Shown one piece after another: positions 39,100-47,697 of a DNA stretch of 64,000 nt (position 1 is the first letter of the stretch; each line of letters begins with the position of its first letter). This DNA is from a virus: positions 99,707 to 163,706 of IMG/VR virus record IMGVR_UViG_3300023178_000009; one strand, given 5' to 3'. The translations under genes were made by a program, and so were the position numbers. A model generated the notes under the pieces. The model saw only the letters and a list, made by a program, of their open reading frames with translations. It made no database searches and was not told where the DNA came from.

Positions 39100-41786
39100 T
39101 ATGAGTATAGACGACCAGCACCATCGAGGAAATGATCTGCTGTACTGATAGATGATACTGCGGTCCCTATTGCTTTCTTTGCAGTATTACCCGCGGCTTC
39201 ACCAATTGTTTGAGTACCTTGCATTACAGGCATCATGATAGGAATAATTTTTTGAGCTGTTTCTCGTGTCTCACCTTCAAGTTCTGGCATTACTTCATTA
39301 TTAAGTACGGCTTTGATCATACGAGTAGTGTCGCCACCACCACCAGCAAAATCTATGGATTCGCGAATTACACTTTGACTGACACCGGTTTCATCAGAAA
39401 TTTTACGTCTTACAACACCACCTTTAATAATACGATTTAATTCTGCTTTAGCGTCGCCACCACCTAGCAAAACATTAATACCACCCATTACACCTTGGCG
39501 CATTAATGGATCTTCGAAACCAATATTTTGATTAGCAACCTTACGCGCAACTCGGACACTAGATCTTTCATCTTCAGCAATAAAATCTGCTATAGCATCA
39601 TCTTCTAGAAGATCTTGCATCAACATTTGTGCTGCTTTATTAGGTGTCTTCTTCGCTGATGTCACGGGAGTGCTAGCTGGTAGTTCTTCTAACTCAGCCT
39701 GCGTGACTCGGACACTAGATCTTTCATCTTCAGCAATAAAATCTGCTATAGGATCATCTTCTAGAAGATCTCGCATCAACATTTGTGTTGCTTTATTAGG
39801 TGTCTTCTTCGCTGATATTTCTTCTTGTGGTTCGGGCTCAGCGAAGTCTACACTTTTAGTTAGCTCTTTTTCTTGAACAACTTCTTCCTGAACTTCATCA
39901 CTAGTACTAAGAGGTGGCTCAGGTATAACACCAGATCCTATTTTTGGCGTTTCTTCTTTTACGACTAATTCGACCGGCTCGTCTTTATTGGCTTCCACAG
40001 TTTGCAAGTGTTGCTGTACATCTTCTACACTGGCATTTTCAAAGTCTGAAACTTCATCTTCTGTTATATTTAGCATTGAGGCAGCTACCGTACGACTATC
40101 AGGTTTTCTTGCCCATGCAACCCAAGCATCTATTTCCGCTTGGCTTATTTCTTCGTCTTCATTGGTTTCCACAGGAGCAGTAGAAGGTATTTCAGCACCA
40201 CGCAATGGTGCACCTCGTTCTACACTACCAATTTTCCATTCATCACCATATTGATCTACAAAAACACTTTCTTTTGGTGCTGGTGCACTATCTTTTGGTT
40301 CTCTATTTTCAATATATTGAGCAGTTAGCATATCCATAATGCTTGTCATACCGTCTGTACCTAATGCATCAGACAGCGCATATACGATAGGACGATCATA
40401 TTCTGCTTTATATTCATCGTCTAATTTTAGAAAATCATCATATGTTTTTACTTTCTTAAAGAATGATACAATGTCTTCTGGATCTTCGGCTGTATCAAAA
40501 TAACCTTCGCCTAATAGATCTCCAAGTAATTCTGCTCCTTGTTTATTACCATATTTTTCACGCATGGCTGCATCATCAGTGCCATTCGCAACATCAATTT
40601 CTTCACCTCTAAAGTGAGCAGCAATTGCACCTTCGATTGCATCTCCAAGTCCAGTGTGCTCATACAAGACTGTACCGGCAGTATATCCACCAACAAAAGC
40701 ACCGGTTACTGCTGCGACTGGAGCTGCTAGAGCACCGGCTACTGTAGCACCAGCTGCAACCGCACCACTTCCCAATGCACCAGTTGATGCTAAAAGACCT
40801 GCACCTTGAACGGCGGCGGCTCCTAATGCAACATCACCAATAATTCCTGTTTCTTCGTCAGCGCGAACTACAGTATCTAATATAGATTCTTCGCTTTCTT
40901 CTTCACTTAGACCAGTATCATCGAATTCTGGTGGATCATCTATTTCTTCCTCGCCATCATCAGAATCATCAAGTAAAAGTGATCCGACTGCAATACCCAT
41001 AACACCGAGTATTCCCATACCCAACGTTGTAGTTGCAACTGCAGTAAAAGCTTTAGACGCGTCTAATAATGCCGAACCGCCTATACCGTCTTTTCCTTCA
41101 GCTTCTTCTTCATCACGACGTCTTTCATTGTCTCTTTTAGTTTTTTGATTTTCTTTTAATACTAATCCAAGTTTTTTAGCAATCATTGCTAAGTTTTCAT
41201 TGGTAGTATCTAGATCTGCGGTAACGATTGTCAGTTGTTGACGAAGATTATCGATGAGGGCATGAATATTACCAAGTTCTAATATTCTGCTTGAAATGAA
41301 TGTACCTGCTTTGATACGAGGATTTAAATCTTCCTGCAGATCATCTAATTCAATTGAAACGTCTTTTCTAATAATAAGACTTGAAAGATTCGCATCTGAT
41401 CGATTAGCAGTAGATTCCAAACCTTCTAGGCTTGGCATTGCTCTAGCAAAAGCTTCCTCTAATCCTTCGAGTGTAATTACAGGATCATCTTTAGGTATTG
41501 GTTGTCCGGCTGTTTTATTACCCTGTGATGCACCTAATTTACCAGCTTTTGCATCCGCGGCACTACCACCTGCTGACTTGCCACTAAATAATTTGCCCAT
41601 GATTCCGCCGATCGTACCAAATGCACCGGCGCCAACCATTTTTTTGACTTTATTTTTTACGGATTTTTTTGCAGCTTTACCAGCTTTTTTAGCACCTTTA
41701 CCTGCAGCTTTACCCATCCATTTAGCGGCTTTGCCTGTCCAGCTAGCAACTTTTGATCCAACGCTTAAAATTCCTCCGACTGCCAT
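39099..41786 (-). CDS. Tape-measure-like tail protein (895 aa)
   Basis: N-terminus is Gly/Ala/Lys-rich and hydrophobic (SWTGKAAKWMGKAAGKGAKK, GAGAFGTIGGIMGKLF). A coiled-coil region (LGNIHALIDNLRQQLTIVTA) and two long hydrophobic Ala/Gly segments (FTAVATTTLGMGILGVMGIA, GALGSGAVAAGATVAGALAA) are typical of tail tape measure proteins that later enter the membrane. Then acidic, low-complexity, repeat-containing C-terminal part. Position directly after the gp26/gp51 chaperone pair supports the role (T4 equivalent gp29, with no clear similarity seen). A 37-residue unit is duplicated near the C-terminus. Confidence 0.6.
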   Translation of the reverse strand: MAVGGILSVGSKVASWTGKAAKWMGKAAGKGAKKAGKAAKKSVKNKVKKMVGAGAFGTIGGIMGKLFSGKSAGGSAADAKAGKLGASQGNKTAGQPIPKDDPVITLEGLEEAFARAMPSLEGLESTANRSDANLSSLIIRKDVSIELDDLQEDLNPRIKAGTFISSRILELGNIHALIDNLRQQLTIVTADLDTTNENLAMIAKKLGLVLKENQKTKRDNERRRDEEEAEGKDGIGGSALLDASKAFTAVATTTLGMGILGVMGIAVGSLLLDDSDDGEEEIDDPPEFDDTGLSEEESEESILDTVVRADEETGIIGDVALGAAAVQGAGLLASTGALGSGAVAAGATVAGALAAPVAAVTGAFVGGYTAGTVLYEHTGLGDAIEGAIAAHFRGEEIDVANGTDDAAMREKYGNKQGAELLGDLLGEGYFDTAEDPEDIVSFFKKVKTYDDFLKLDDEYKAEYDRPIVYALSDALGTDGMTSIMDMLTAQYIENREPKDSAPAPKESVFVDQYGDEWKIGSVERGAPLRGAEIPSTAPVETNEDEEISQAEIDAWVAWARKPDSRTVAASMLNITEDEVSDFENASVEDVQQHLQTVEANKDEPVELVVKEETPKIGSGVIPEPPLSTSDEVQEEVVQEKELTKSVDFAEPEPQEEISAKKTPNKATQMLMRDLLEDDPIADFIAEDERSSVRVTQAELEELPASTPVTSAKKTPNKAAQMLMQDLLEDDAIADFIAEDERSSVRVARKVANQNIGFEDPLMRQGVMGGINVLLGGGDAKAELNRIIKGGVVRRKISDETGVSQSVIRESIDFAGGGGDTTRMIKAVLNNEVMPELEGETRETAQKIIPIMMPVMQGTQTIGEAAGNTAKKAIGTAVSSISTADHFLDGAGRLYS
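39550..39816 (-). repeat. Tandem 111-nt repeat in the tape-measure-like gene
   Basis: Units 39550-39660 and 39706-39816 are 111 nt each, 156 nt (52 codons) apart, differing at only a few bases. They encode KKTPNKA-x-QMLM-x-DLLEDD and x-IADFIAEDERSSVRV. The high nucleotide identity indicates a recent in-frame duplication or homogenisation. Confidence 0.9.
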
Positions 41787-41983
41787 TATAGATCCGCCAC
41801 GCTAGTTTGATTTTTTTCTTTTTGTTTTTTTACTTTTGCCACAAGCATTTCTAAATACAACTCCCTTTCGAAAGGTATCATACTCTCTACTTCTGTCAAG
41901 GAAAACTTGTGGTACTGAGTTATATCAAAGCTTAGCTTATAATATGTGTAGAGGTCTATGTAACTCAGCCCAGCGTAAAAAAA
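41786..41983 (-). CDS. 51: gp51-like baseplate hub/tail assembly ORF, expressed by -1 frameshift (65 codons)
   Basis: Open in the -1 frame relative to gp26 from its last codons to a TAA that overlaps the next ATG (TAATG). Translation: FFYAGLSYIDLYTYYKLSFD, ITQYHKFSLTEVESMIPFER, then ELYLEMLVAKVKKQKEK; the S-M-I-P-F-E-R-E-L-Y core matches gp51 proteins of marine T4-like phages as I recall them. There is no ATG, GTG or TTG before that core; the first ATG in frame is at 41881. Expected product: a 296-residue gp26-gp51 fusion made by slippage at 41977-41983. CTG at 41968 as an unusual start is the alternative. Confidence 0.75.
   Translation of the reverse strand, partial: FFYAGLSYIDLYTYYKLSFDITQYHKFSLTEVESMIPFERELYLEMLVAKVKKQKEKNQTSVADL
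41915..41983 (-). promoter_or_regulatory. Programmed -1 ribosomal frameshift signal (slippery T-TTT-TTT plus stem)
   Basis: On the minus strand, the gp26 codons GAT TTT TTT form the heptamer T-TTT-TTT (41983-41977). After 8 nt (ACGCTGGG) comes CTGAGTTA (41968-41961), exactly complementary to TAACTCAG (41922-41915), giving an 8 bp stem with a 38 nt loop. The loop itself contains AAGC-TAA-GCTT. Distance and order fit bacterial -1 frameshift sites. The 0-frame stop TGA is at 41967-41965, inside the stem. Confidence 0.75.
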
Positions 41984-42675
41984 TCAGTGATACTCCTAAA
42001 CACAACTCTTTTCTCTTTTCCTTGACTATTTTCGTACGTAACAACATGTTCAATTTTAGGTGAAGTCTCAAAAAAAGCACTTATCTTTTGATATGATTCG
42101 ACGGGCAATGTATCAAGAAACATTGCTTTTTCATCATCTGGATAATTGTGCCATTCATAAATTTCATCATTATCAAATACTAAATCGATGCAGTGTAAAA
42201 TAGTTTCATACAAAATATCAGTAAAGTTTTTTAAATCTTTTAGTTTTTCAGATAGTGATGGTGTAGGTGATTTTAAAGTTACACCGATTGTATCAGTAAT
42301 CATGATTTTATTTGTATGACCTTCAGGAAAAATAACCTCAACATCATCCAAGTTTGTTTCTAAATCATACACGATACCGTCATCACTATCTTCTACAGAA
42401 AATTTTACGATATTACTTACCGAATACGCCCGAAGTTTAATAAACAAATATTCTAAATCATATACAGGAATATTTTCAACATTAAACTCTTCACTAAGTA
42501 CACAGTTTTGTACTACTTGTTTTACTGCTGCATAGATATCCTTATCTTCCTTTGACTCTTTTGAGATAAGTAGAATCTTTTCTTCTTTAACCAAAAAAGG
42601 TCTGATAAGTATTTCTTTTTGTGTCGACGGTTGTACGATTGCAAAAGTCGGCGACTGTATTAATGGTAAACCCAT
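41965..42675 (-). CDS. 26: Baseplate hub/tail assembly protein gp26 (236 aa)
   Basis: N-terminal MGLPLIQSPTFAIVQPST and KEILIRPFLVKEEKILLISK are the gp26 (T4_baseplate family) signature; FTDILYETILHCIDLVFD and a WHNYPDDEKAMFLDTLP helix follow, and the end is SITDFFTLG. T4 gp26 is 208 aa, described as a hub assembly protein. Its last codons carry a slippery sequence leading into the gp51 frame, which resembles tail assembly chaperones. Encoded 13 nt after the tube-like gene. Confidence 0.88.
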   Translation of the reverse strand: MGLPLIQSPTFAIVQPSTQKEILIRPFLVKEEKILLISKESKEDKDIYAAVKQVVQNCVLSEEFNVENIPVYDLEYLFIKLRAYSVSNIVKFSVEDSDDGIVYDLETNLDDVEVIFPEGHTNKIMITDTIGVTLKSPTPSLSEKLKDLKNFTDILYETILHCIDLVFDNDEIYEWHNYPDDEKAMFLDTLPVESYQKISAFFETSPKIEHVVTYENSQGKEKRVVFRSITDFFTLG

Positions 42676-42688
42676 AATCTAACTCCAA

Positions 42689-43207
42689 TTAACTAATTTC
42701 AAATCTCGTAAATCTATAACTAACATTCAGTTTAGCAATATCATCTGTTTGACCCCAATTTAATGCTATAGGTTCAACAACTGTAGGAAATGCTTCAATG
42801 AATTTAATCGTTTTTGCTAAATCACCCTTTCTATTATATACGAACACATTCATATCAATAGCATATTTAGCTAAATATTTTGCACCAAATTTTTGAGCTC
42901 CATCTAAATCAACAATTTCATTTGCCCATGCTCTATAGATTGCATATAAATCTGCTTTCTCATCCAAGAAATGATTCATCGAAACTTCTTGTGGCATATA
43001 CTTATATGGAATATTATAGATTTTACCATTGCCATATGGAGAAAAATTATCTACCGACATAAATGCAACACCTGGCAGATTTACGCCTTCTGTTCTCAAT
43101 TGCAATTCTTCTGTGCCACCGATTGGCGGTGCAATATTTACAGTAAAGGAATGTGAAGGCAAGGTGTCTTGCAATCTAGATTTCCATTGACTGAGATTAA
43201 TGGCCAT
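42689..43207 (-). CDS. Tail-tube-like (gp19/gp54 family) protein (172 aa)
   Basis: Beta-rich fold with motifs SFTVNIAPPIGGTEELQLRT-EGVNLPG, YNIPYKYMPQEVSMNHFLDE, YAIYRAWANEIVD and LNVSYRFTRFEIS, the pattern of the T4 gp19 tube superfamily that also includes gp48 and gp54. Size equals a tube protein (gp19 163 aa); its place before gp26 and a tape-measure-like gene suggests either a tube-initiator (gp54-like) or an extra tube protein. Overlaps the upstream gene by one base. Confidence 0.65.
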   Translation of the reverse strand: MAINLSQWKSRLQDTLPSHSFTVNIAPPIGGTEELQLRTEGVNLPGVAFMSVDNFSPYGNGKIYNIPYKYMPQEVSMNHFLDEKADLYAIYRAWANEIVDLDGAQKFGAKYLAKYAIDMNVFVYNRKGDLAKTIKFIEAFPTVVEPIALNWGQTDDIAKLNVSYRFTRFEIS

Positions 43208-43812
43208 TATTGTTGCCCTAAAATAAGTTTCTTAGAATCACGATATACACGTGATTTCTTACCTTTTCTAAATCTCTCTGTTGGTAACATCAGAGCGATA
43301 TCCCATTCTTCATACGGTATCCATAAAAAGCGTGATCTAATATGGTTATTTAGATACCGTTTGACAGTAGGTCTAAAGTATTTATATCTAGCTACGGAAT
43401 TTAATAAACCATAACTTAGACGTAGTTTTTTTGATTCGCGAACTTGATCCATTCGTTCTATGGCATATAATCTATCCATCAACCGAGCTCGGTATATCGG
43501 TGGCAAATAATGTAGATTCATACCAAGAAAACCATCATTATATCTTTCGAGAACGAAGATAAGAGGAAAGATGTCATAGTAGGGCAATGTTTCTTTGCCC
43601 TTTGGATCGTATTGAAACATATACATACGACCAACATCAAGCTCGGTCATTTTTTGAAATAGCCGTTCTTTGTTTCTTAATTCGCGGCGTGTATTAACTT
43701 GTTTGACTGCACCTGCTGTATCTCTGTACCAGTCTCGTGCTTCTTCGTCACCAGGAAGTTGACCTTCGGCTTTACCTTGTTGTGCTATCTGTTGAAAGAT
43801 ATATGTTGCCAT
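43207..43812 (-). CDS. Conserved T4-like virion assembly protein (201 aa)
   Basis: Sequence contains RMYMFQYDPKGKETLPYYD, IFPLIFVLERYNDGFLGMNL-HYLPP, RARLMDRLY, YKYFRPTVKRYLNNHIRSRF and IPYEEWDIALMLPTERF, strongly conserved among marine T4-like phages in my recollection, but of uncertain name. It sits beside gp4, where T4 has gp2 (DNA end protector), so a gp2-like role is possible; I could not confirm sequence relation. Translationally coupled to both neighbours (stop/start overlaps). Confidence 0.6.
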   Translation of the reverse strand: MATYIFQQIAQQGKAEGQLPGDEEARDWYRDTAGAVKQVNTRRELRNKERLFQKMTELDVGRMYMFQYDPKGKETLPYYDIFPLIFVLERYNDGFLGMNLHYLPPIYRARLMDRLYAIERMDQVRESKKLRLSYGLLNSVARYKYFRPTVKRYLNNHIRSRFLWIPYEEWDIALMLPTERFRKGKKSRVYRDSKKLILGQQ

Positions 43813-44255
43813 TAGAATTTAAGTCCTAGTTCTTTTTCTGTAATAATCACAAAATCCCATCCTCTACCCTTACAATATTTTCGAGCTTCGGTCCATTTCG
43901 CACTATTTACACCCCACGTCTTCACTTCATATAAATACTTTTTAGTGAGAGTTTTTTGCGGAGTTGGCTCTATGGTTTCTTTGAAAGGTTTAATTTCAAC
44001 TACGACCACATCAAGTTTGCCTTCTCTGTTAATCTTTTTCACCCAAAAATCCGGATAGTATCGATGCATACGACCATCAATAGGAGATCGATAAGGAATA
44101 ATTAGTTCTTCACTTGCCCACTCATGGACATCAGGGTGGTCATCTAAATATTTCATGAACACCAGTTCCCATCGACTTCTATAAATAATATTGTGAGCGT
44201 CTCCTTTATACTTTACCGGATTACGAGGCTTGAAGATGCCCTTATAAGTCTTCAT
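43812..44255 (-). CDS. 4: Head completion nuclease gp4 (147 aa)
   Basis: T4 gp4 (gp50/64) family, an endonuclease-fold protein needed for head completion before tail joining. Landmarks: GIFKPRNPVKYKGDAHNIIY-RSRWELVFMKY, WASEELIIPYRSPIDGRMHRYYPDFWVK, VVVVEIKPFKETIEP and EVKTWGVNSAKW-x-EARKYCK. PDFW...EIK reflects the PD-(D/E)xK active site. Length matches T4 (150). First gene of the minus-strand block; starts 23 nt from the divergent gp48. Confidence 0.9.
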   Translation of the reverse strand: MKTYKGIFKPRNPVKYKGDAHNIIYRSRWELVFMKYLDDHPDVHEWASEELIIPYRSPIDGRMHRYYPDFWVKKINREGKLDVVVVEIKPFKETIEPTPQKTLTKKYLYEVKTWGVNSAKWTEARKYCKGRGWDFVIITEKELGLKF

Positions 44256-44278
44256 ACAACTATTTATAGGACAAAATA
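44256..44278. promoter_or_regulatory. Divergent intergenic region with late-type box
   Basis: Only 23 bp separate gp4 (minus) and gp48 (plus). Minus-strand TATAAATA lies at 44268-44261, 5 nt before the gp4 ATG, which would give a nearly leaderless gp4 mRNA; the plus strand reads TATTTATA. Both late operons must start from here or by read-through from elsewhere. Confidence 0.4.
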
Positions 44279-45547
44279 ATGCCTACAAACGATAAGATAA
44301 AATCTGCGGCAACGAAAGCACTGAATACGAAAATAAAAAATGTTGGAGCCGGTGCTGCGCAATTATCGAGTAAACTATCTTTTAATGAAAAGACACAAAT
44401 TAATGCCATTAAAGACTTAGGTAGTCCATCGACGACAGCCGGTAAGTTACAATCAGATTCTACTGCTGCATTAAATAAATTGTCCAGAACTCAAAACTCT
44501 GCCATGAATATCGGCGCCGACATTGCTGGTAAATTAGAATCTCAAGGCGTTTTCAACAAGAATACAAAAGCTTTATTGAATGGATCATTACAAAGTAGTG
44601 TACAAAATAAGATACCTTTGACTCAAGAATTTCCAAAGTTACCTGTTGATTTGTCAAACTGGAACAATCGTATCCCCAGTAATTTTAAAACACCTCAAGA
44701 AAAAATGAAAAACGCTAAAGAAGCGCTTACTGGTATCTCAGACTTTAGATATAACGGTGTCATTTATCCTGCAGATCTTGTACAAGAAGCGGCTGCATAT
44801 GTAAAATTACAATTCTTTACTTATACTCGCGGCGATCCGTTTGCAGCTGGCTCAGTCAATCCTGCGGAATTTATATCACTACCTTTGCCTGACAATCTTA
44901 GTTTTGCATTTAATGTCAAATATCAAGAGCGTGATACTGGTATTATGGGAGATGTGATGAATTCTTCTGTTGCTCAAGCTGCTATTAATGAATCTGCCAA
45001 TAAGAAAGGTGCGGAAAGAATGAAATCTGCAGGCAGTGCACTCATTAATAGTTTATCTGAATTGACAGGCGATGATGCAACGTCGGCGGCTGGTCAAGTC
45101 GCGATGCGAGCAGGATTCGCTGCATTAGAAAGTGCAAATGATATAGCAGGAGGATTGGCTGGACAAATTGTTGGATCTATTCCTAATCCACATCCAACGG
45201 TATTTTTTAAAGGCATGGAACTTCGACAATTCCAATGGTCATGGAAGTTTGTACCAAGAAGCGAGCAAGAAGCTAACGATTTGACTCAGGCATTGACTAT
45301 GATTAAGAGATTTATTTTGCCCGAGAAAGAAAATAATTTTCTTAAGTATCCAAAAATGGTTCAACCTATTATTGAGGGTGACAACGTTGCAATGTATGGT
45401 ACATTTAAAAAGGCTTTAGTGAGTGCTTTTAGCGTTAATTATACAGGCGAAGGTCAATCTGCTTTCTTTGTAGATGGTCAACCAGTTTCAATTTTATGTA
45501 ATATGACTTTCCAAGAAGTTGAAAATTACACATCAGGCGACGCATAA
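44279..45547 (+). CDS. 48: Baseplate tail-tube cap gp48 (422 aa)
   Basis: C-terminal region carries the gp48/gp54 cap signature: VFFKGMELRQFQWSWKFVPR-SEQEANDLTQALTMIKRFILPEK, then ALVSAFSVNYTGEGQSAFFV and PVSILCNMTFQEVENYT. Middle LPLPDNLSFAFNVKYQE matches tube-superfamily strands. The N-terminal 120 residues are low complexity, helical and unique. T4 gp48 is 364 aa. Caps the baseplate hub and starts tube polymerisation. First gene of the plus-strand baseplate operon. Confidence 0.85.
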   Translation: MPTNDKIKSAATKALNTKIKNVGAGAAQLSSKLSFNEKTQINAIKDLGSPSTTAGKLQSDSTAALNKLSRTQNSAMNIGADIAGKLESQGVFNKNTKALLNGSLQSSVQNKIPLTQEFPKLPVDLSNWNNRIPSNFKTPQEKMKNAKEALTGISDFRYNGVIYPADLVQEAAAYVKLQFFTYTRGDPFAAGSVNPAEFISLPLPDNLSFAFNVKYQERDTGIMGDVMNSSVAQAAINESANKKGAERMKSAGSALINSLSELTGDDATSAAGQVAMRAGFAALESANDIAGGLAGQIVGSIPNPHPTVFFKGMELRQFQWSWKFVPRSEQEANDLTQALTMIKRFILPEKENNFLKYPKMVQPIIEGDNVAMYGTFKKALVSAFSVNYTGEGQSAFFVDGQPVSILCNMTFQEVENYTSGDA

Positions 45548-46407
45548 TGAAACATAATCAATATTTCAGAAAGTTTCCTCTAATCAGCTATAATGGAATT
45601 CCATCAGTTGATATCTTAACACGCGTAGATTTTCAATCTACTGTTAGAAAATATTTTGATGCTTTTTTTCAATACACAATGCAAGATGGCGAGAAGATAG
45701 AAGACATCTCATTTAATATGTACGGGGATGTTGATTTAGATTGGTTGTTATTGCATGCTAACGATATCATTGATCCCTATTACGACGTACCTCTTGATAA
45801 TCAAACATTTGATAGTAATATTCGAAAAAAATATGGATCAATTGAAACAGCTTTAAGATCTGTATATGCGTATAGAAATAATTGGAGAAGCGACGAAACA
45901 ATATTATCTGTCGCAGCATATAATGCATTGCCAGGTGAAAGAAAAAAATACTGGCAACAGGCACAAGGTGCGTTAGGCATGACTCTAGGTTATGAAAGAA
46001 GTAGAGAAGACTTTTTAACCTCTACAAATATAATCATTTCTCTTAGCTATGCTGATGGAGAAGAAGATGAATTCGAAGTAGGTTCATATGTATCTAGTGA
46101 TACGGCTACCGCTCAGGTCGCAGGATCTTTAAATGGCATAGTAACGTTACAACATATCAATGGTGATTGGGACAGACAATCTGATTTTGTTGTTAATGCA
46201 GTGGATGGTTCAAAGTCAATAACTTTAAAAGCTAATTCATATAAAAAATTATATGACGTAATACCAGAAGTTGAGCAAATATATTACTCACAATATAGTG
46301 TATATGATTATGAATTTGATATAAACGAAAGAAGAAGAGACATATATTTGGTGCAAGATGCATCAACGTCTATCCTTAATAAACAACTTACAGACTTATT
46401 GAAATAA
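45547..46407 (+). CDS. 53: Baseplate wedge gp53-like (286 aa)
   Basis: N-terminal two-thirds fits T4 gp53: YFRKFPLISYNGIPSVDILT-RVDF, then FNMYGDVDLDWLLLHANDIIDPYYDVPL (the conserved W-x-L-x-x-x-N-x-x-x-D-P-Y-Y segment) and RKKYGSIETAL. An additional 90 residues at the C-terminus (DEFEVGSYVSSDTATAQVAG) form a beta domain absent from T4 gp53 (196 aa). Overlaps the gp48 stop by one base (TAATG). Confidence 0.85.
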   Translation: MKHNQYFRKFPLISYNGIPSVDILTRVDFQSTVRKYFDAFFQYTMQDGEKIEDISFNMYGDVDLDWLLLHANDIIDPYYDVPLDNQTFDSNIRKKYGSIETALRSVYAYRNNWRSDETILSVAAYNALPGERKKYWQQAQGALGMTLGYERSREDFLTSTNIIISLSYADGEEDEFEVGSYVSSDTATAQVAGSLNGIVTLQHINGDWDRQSDFVVNAVDGSKSITLKANSYKKLYDVIPEVEQIYYSQYSVYDYEFDINERRRDIYLVQDASTSILNKQLTDLLK

Positions 46408-46410
46408 ATC

Positions 46411-47694
46411 ATGGCTGATCCTTCTGAATTTGATGTATCTGATGTAATTATTCCGAATAAAGAGGTTATGCTTTATTCGTTTAATAAATCAAAAAAACTA
46501 AACATCTATCCACAGGTCACTGGGATCGATATTTTCGAATCCCTTGACAATTATACTATCACAGCAGAAATTTATATTGCTGATGGTATAGAACTAATGA
46601 ATGAATTTCCACTAGGTGGAGAAGAAATAGTCGAAATTACTTTGCAAACACCTAATCGCGATTCACTTACGTATGAATTTTTTGTCGAAAGTATTCAGGG
46701 TTTGACTGTTAACACACAACAGAATTTACGTTCATACAGATTACGTTGTGTTACAAAAGATTTTCTTAAAAACTCGTTTAAAGTATTTACACGTAGATAT
46801 AAAGATTTAAAATACGATGAAGCATTACAAGAACTATTAAATACGGATTTAGGTTCTGAAGTATCTCTTATGACAACAGAAAGTACAAAAGGAAAATTTG
46901 ATTATGTTGTCAATAAAGTCAGACCCTTTCAAGTGATAGATATAATAAAAGAAAGAGCTGTATCAGCTGAAGGTAATAAGTCTTCGGCATTTGTTTTCTA
47001 TCAAGACTCTAAAGGATATCATTTTCAAACAATTGAAAAACTAATAAAAGATAGAAAAGGTGGTGCTAGCCAAAAAGAATTCTTTTATGATACATCAAAT
47101 AGAGCAGCAGAATATGATAAAGTAATTAATGCTAGAAATATGTTGGCTTATGAAATTATGAAACAAGGTTCTTCTATTACGAAAGTAAAAGATGGCGCAA
47201 TGAGATGTCAATTTCGTGAATTTGATATTTTACGAGGAACATATTGGCCAGTACAAGAATATAATAATCCATCGGATCAAGCTTTGTTTGAAAAAACTGA
47301 TGATTCGAATGATTTTAATAGCGCAGATTATAATTCATTTACTACTGAATTGCCAGCTGTTACAAGAATGATGGTAAAAGATGGATTGCGTCCTGAAATG
47401 GAACATAATAAAAATGTACATTATCAGAGACCGTTTATACAACGTATGCAACAATATGGTGTAAGAGTAAAAGTATATGGTGATACTGGAATAAGGGTTG
47501 GTGATGTTATTAAATTAAATATACCAGATATATCAGGCACAACTACGACACCGAAACAAGCTCAAATTTTTAGTGAAAACTATATCGTAGTAAATCTAAA
47601 ACATCAACTTGAAAAAAGATCTAATTCTGATTTCGAGCATTTTTTAATAATGGAAGTGACGAAGCCAAATCAATACAGCAAGTCATTGGGGTAA
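46411..47694 (+). CDS. 27: Baseplate hub gp27-like protein (427 aa)
   Basis: Resembles the gp27/gpD hub family: YPQVTGIDIFESLDNYTITA-EIYIADGIELMNEFPLGGEE, QGLTVNTQQNLRSYRLRCVT, KDFLKN, and a C-terminal RVKVYGDTGIRVGDVIKLNI with SENYIVVNLKHQLEKRS-x-x-DFEHFLIMEV, typical of hub domains that trimerise around the gp5 spike. T4 gp27 is 391 aa. Located immediately before the spike gene, which supports it. Confidence 0.8.
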   Translation: MADPSEFDVSDVIIPNKEVMLYSFNKSKKLNIYPQVTGIDIFESLDNYTITAEIYIADGIELMNEFPLGGEEIVEITLQTPNRDSLTYEFFVESIQGLTVNTQQNLRSYRLRCVTKDFLKNSFKVFTRRYKDLKYDEALQELLNTDLGSEVSLMTTESTKGKFDYVVNKVRPFQVIDIIKERAVSAEGNKSSAFVFYQDSKGYHFQTIEKLIKDRKGGASQKEFFYDTSNRAAEYDKVINARNMLAYEIMKQGSSITKVKDGAMRCQFREFDILRGTYWPVQEYNNPSDQALFEKTDDSNDFNSADYNSFTTELPAVTRMMVKDGLRPEMEHNKNVHYQRPFIQRMQQYGVRVKVYGDTGIRVGDVIKLNIPDISGTTTTPKQAQIFSENYIVVNLKHQLEKRSNSDFEHFLIMEVTKPNQYSKSLG

Positions 47695-47697
47695 ATT

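Noticed and set aside
41786-41983. gp51-like frame as random non-coding gap
   Set aside because: Rejected because the frame is open through 65 codons, shows a gp51-like S-M-I-P-F-E-R core and ends in a TAATG coupling to the next gene.
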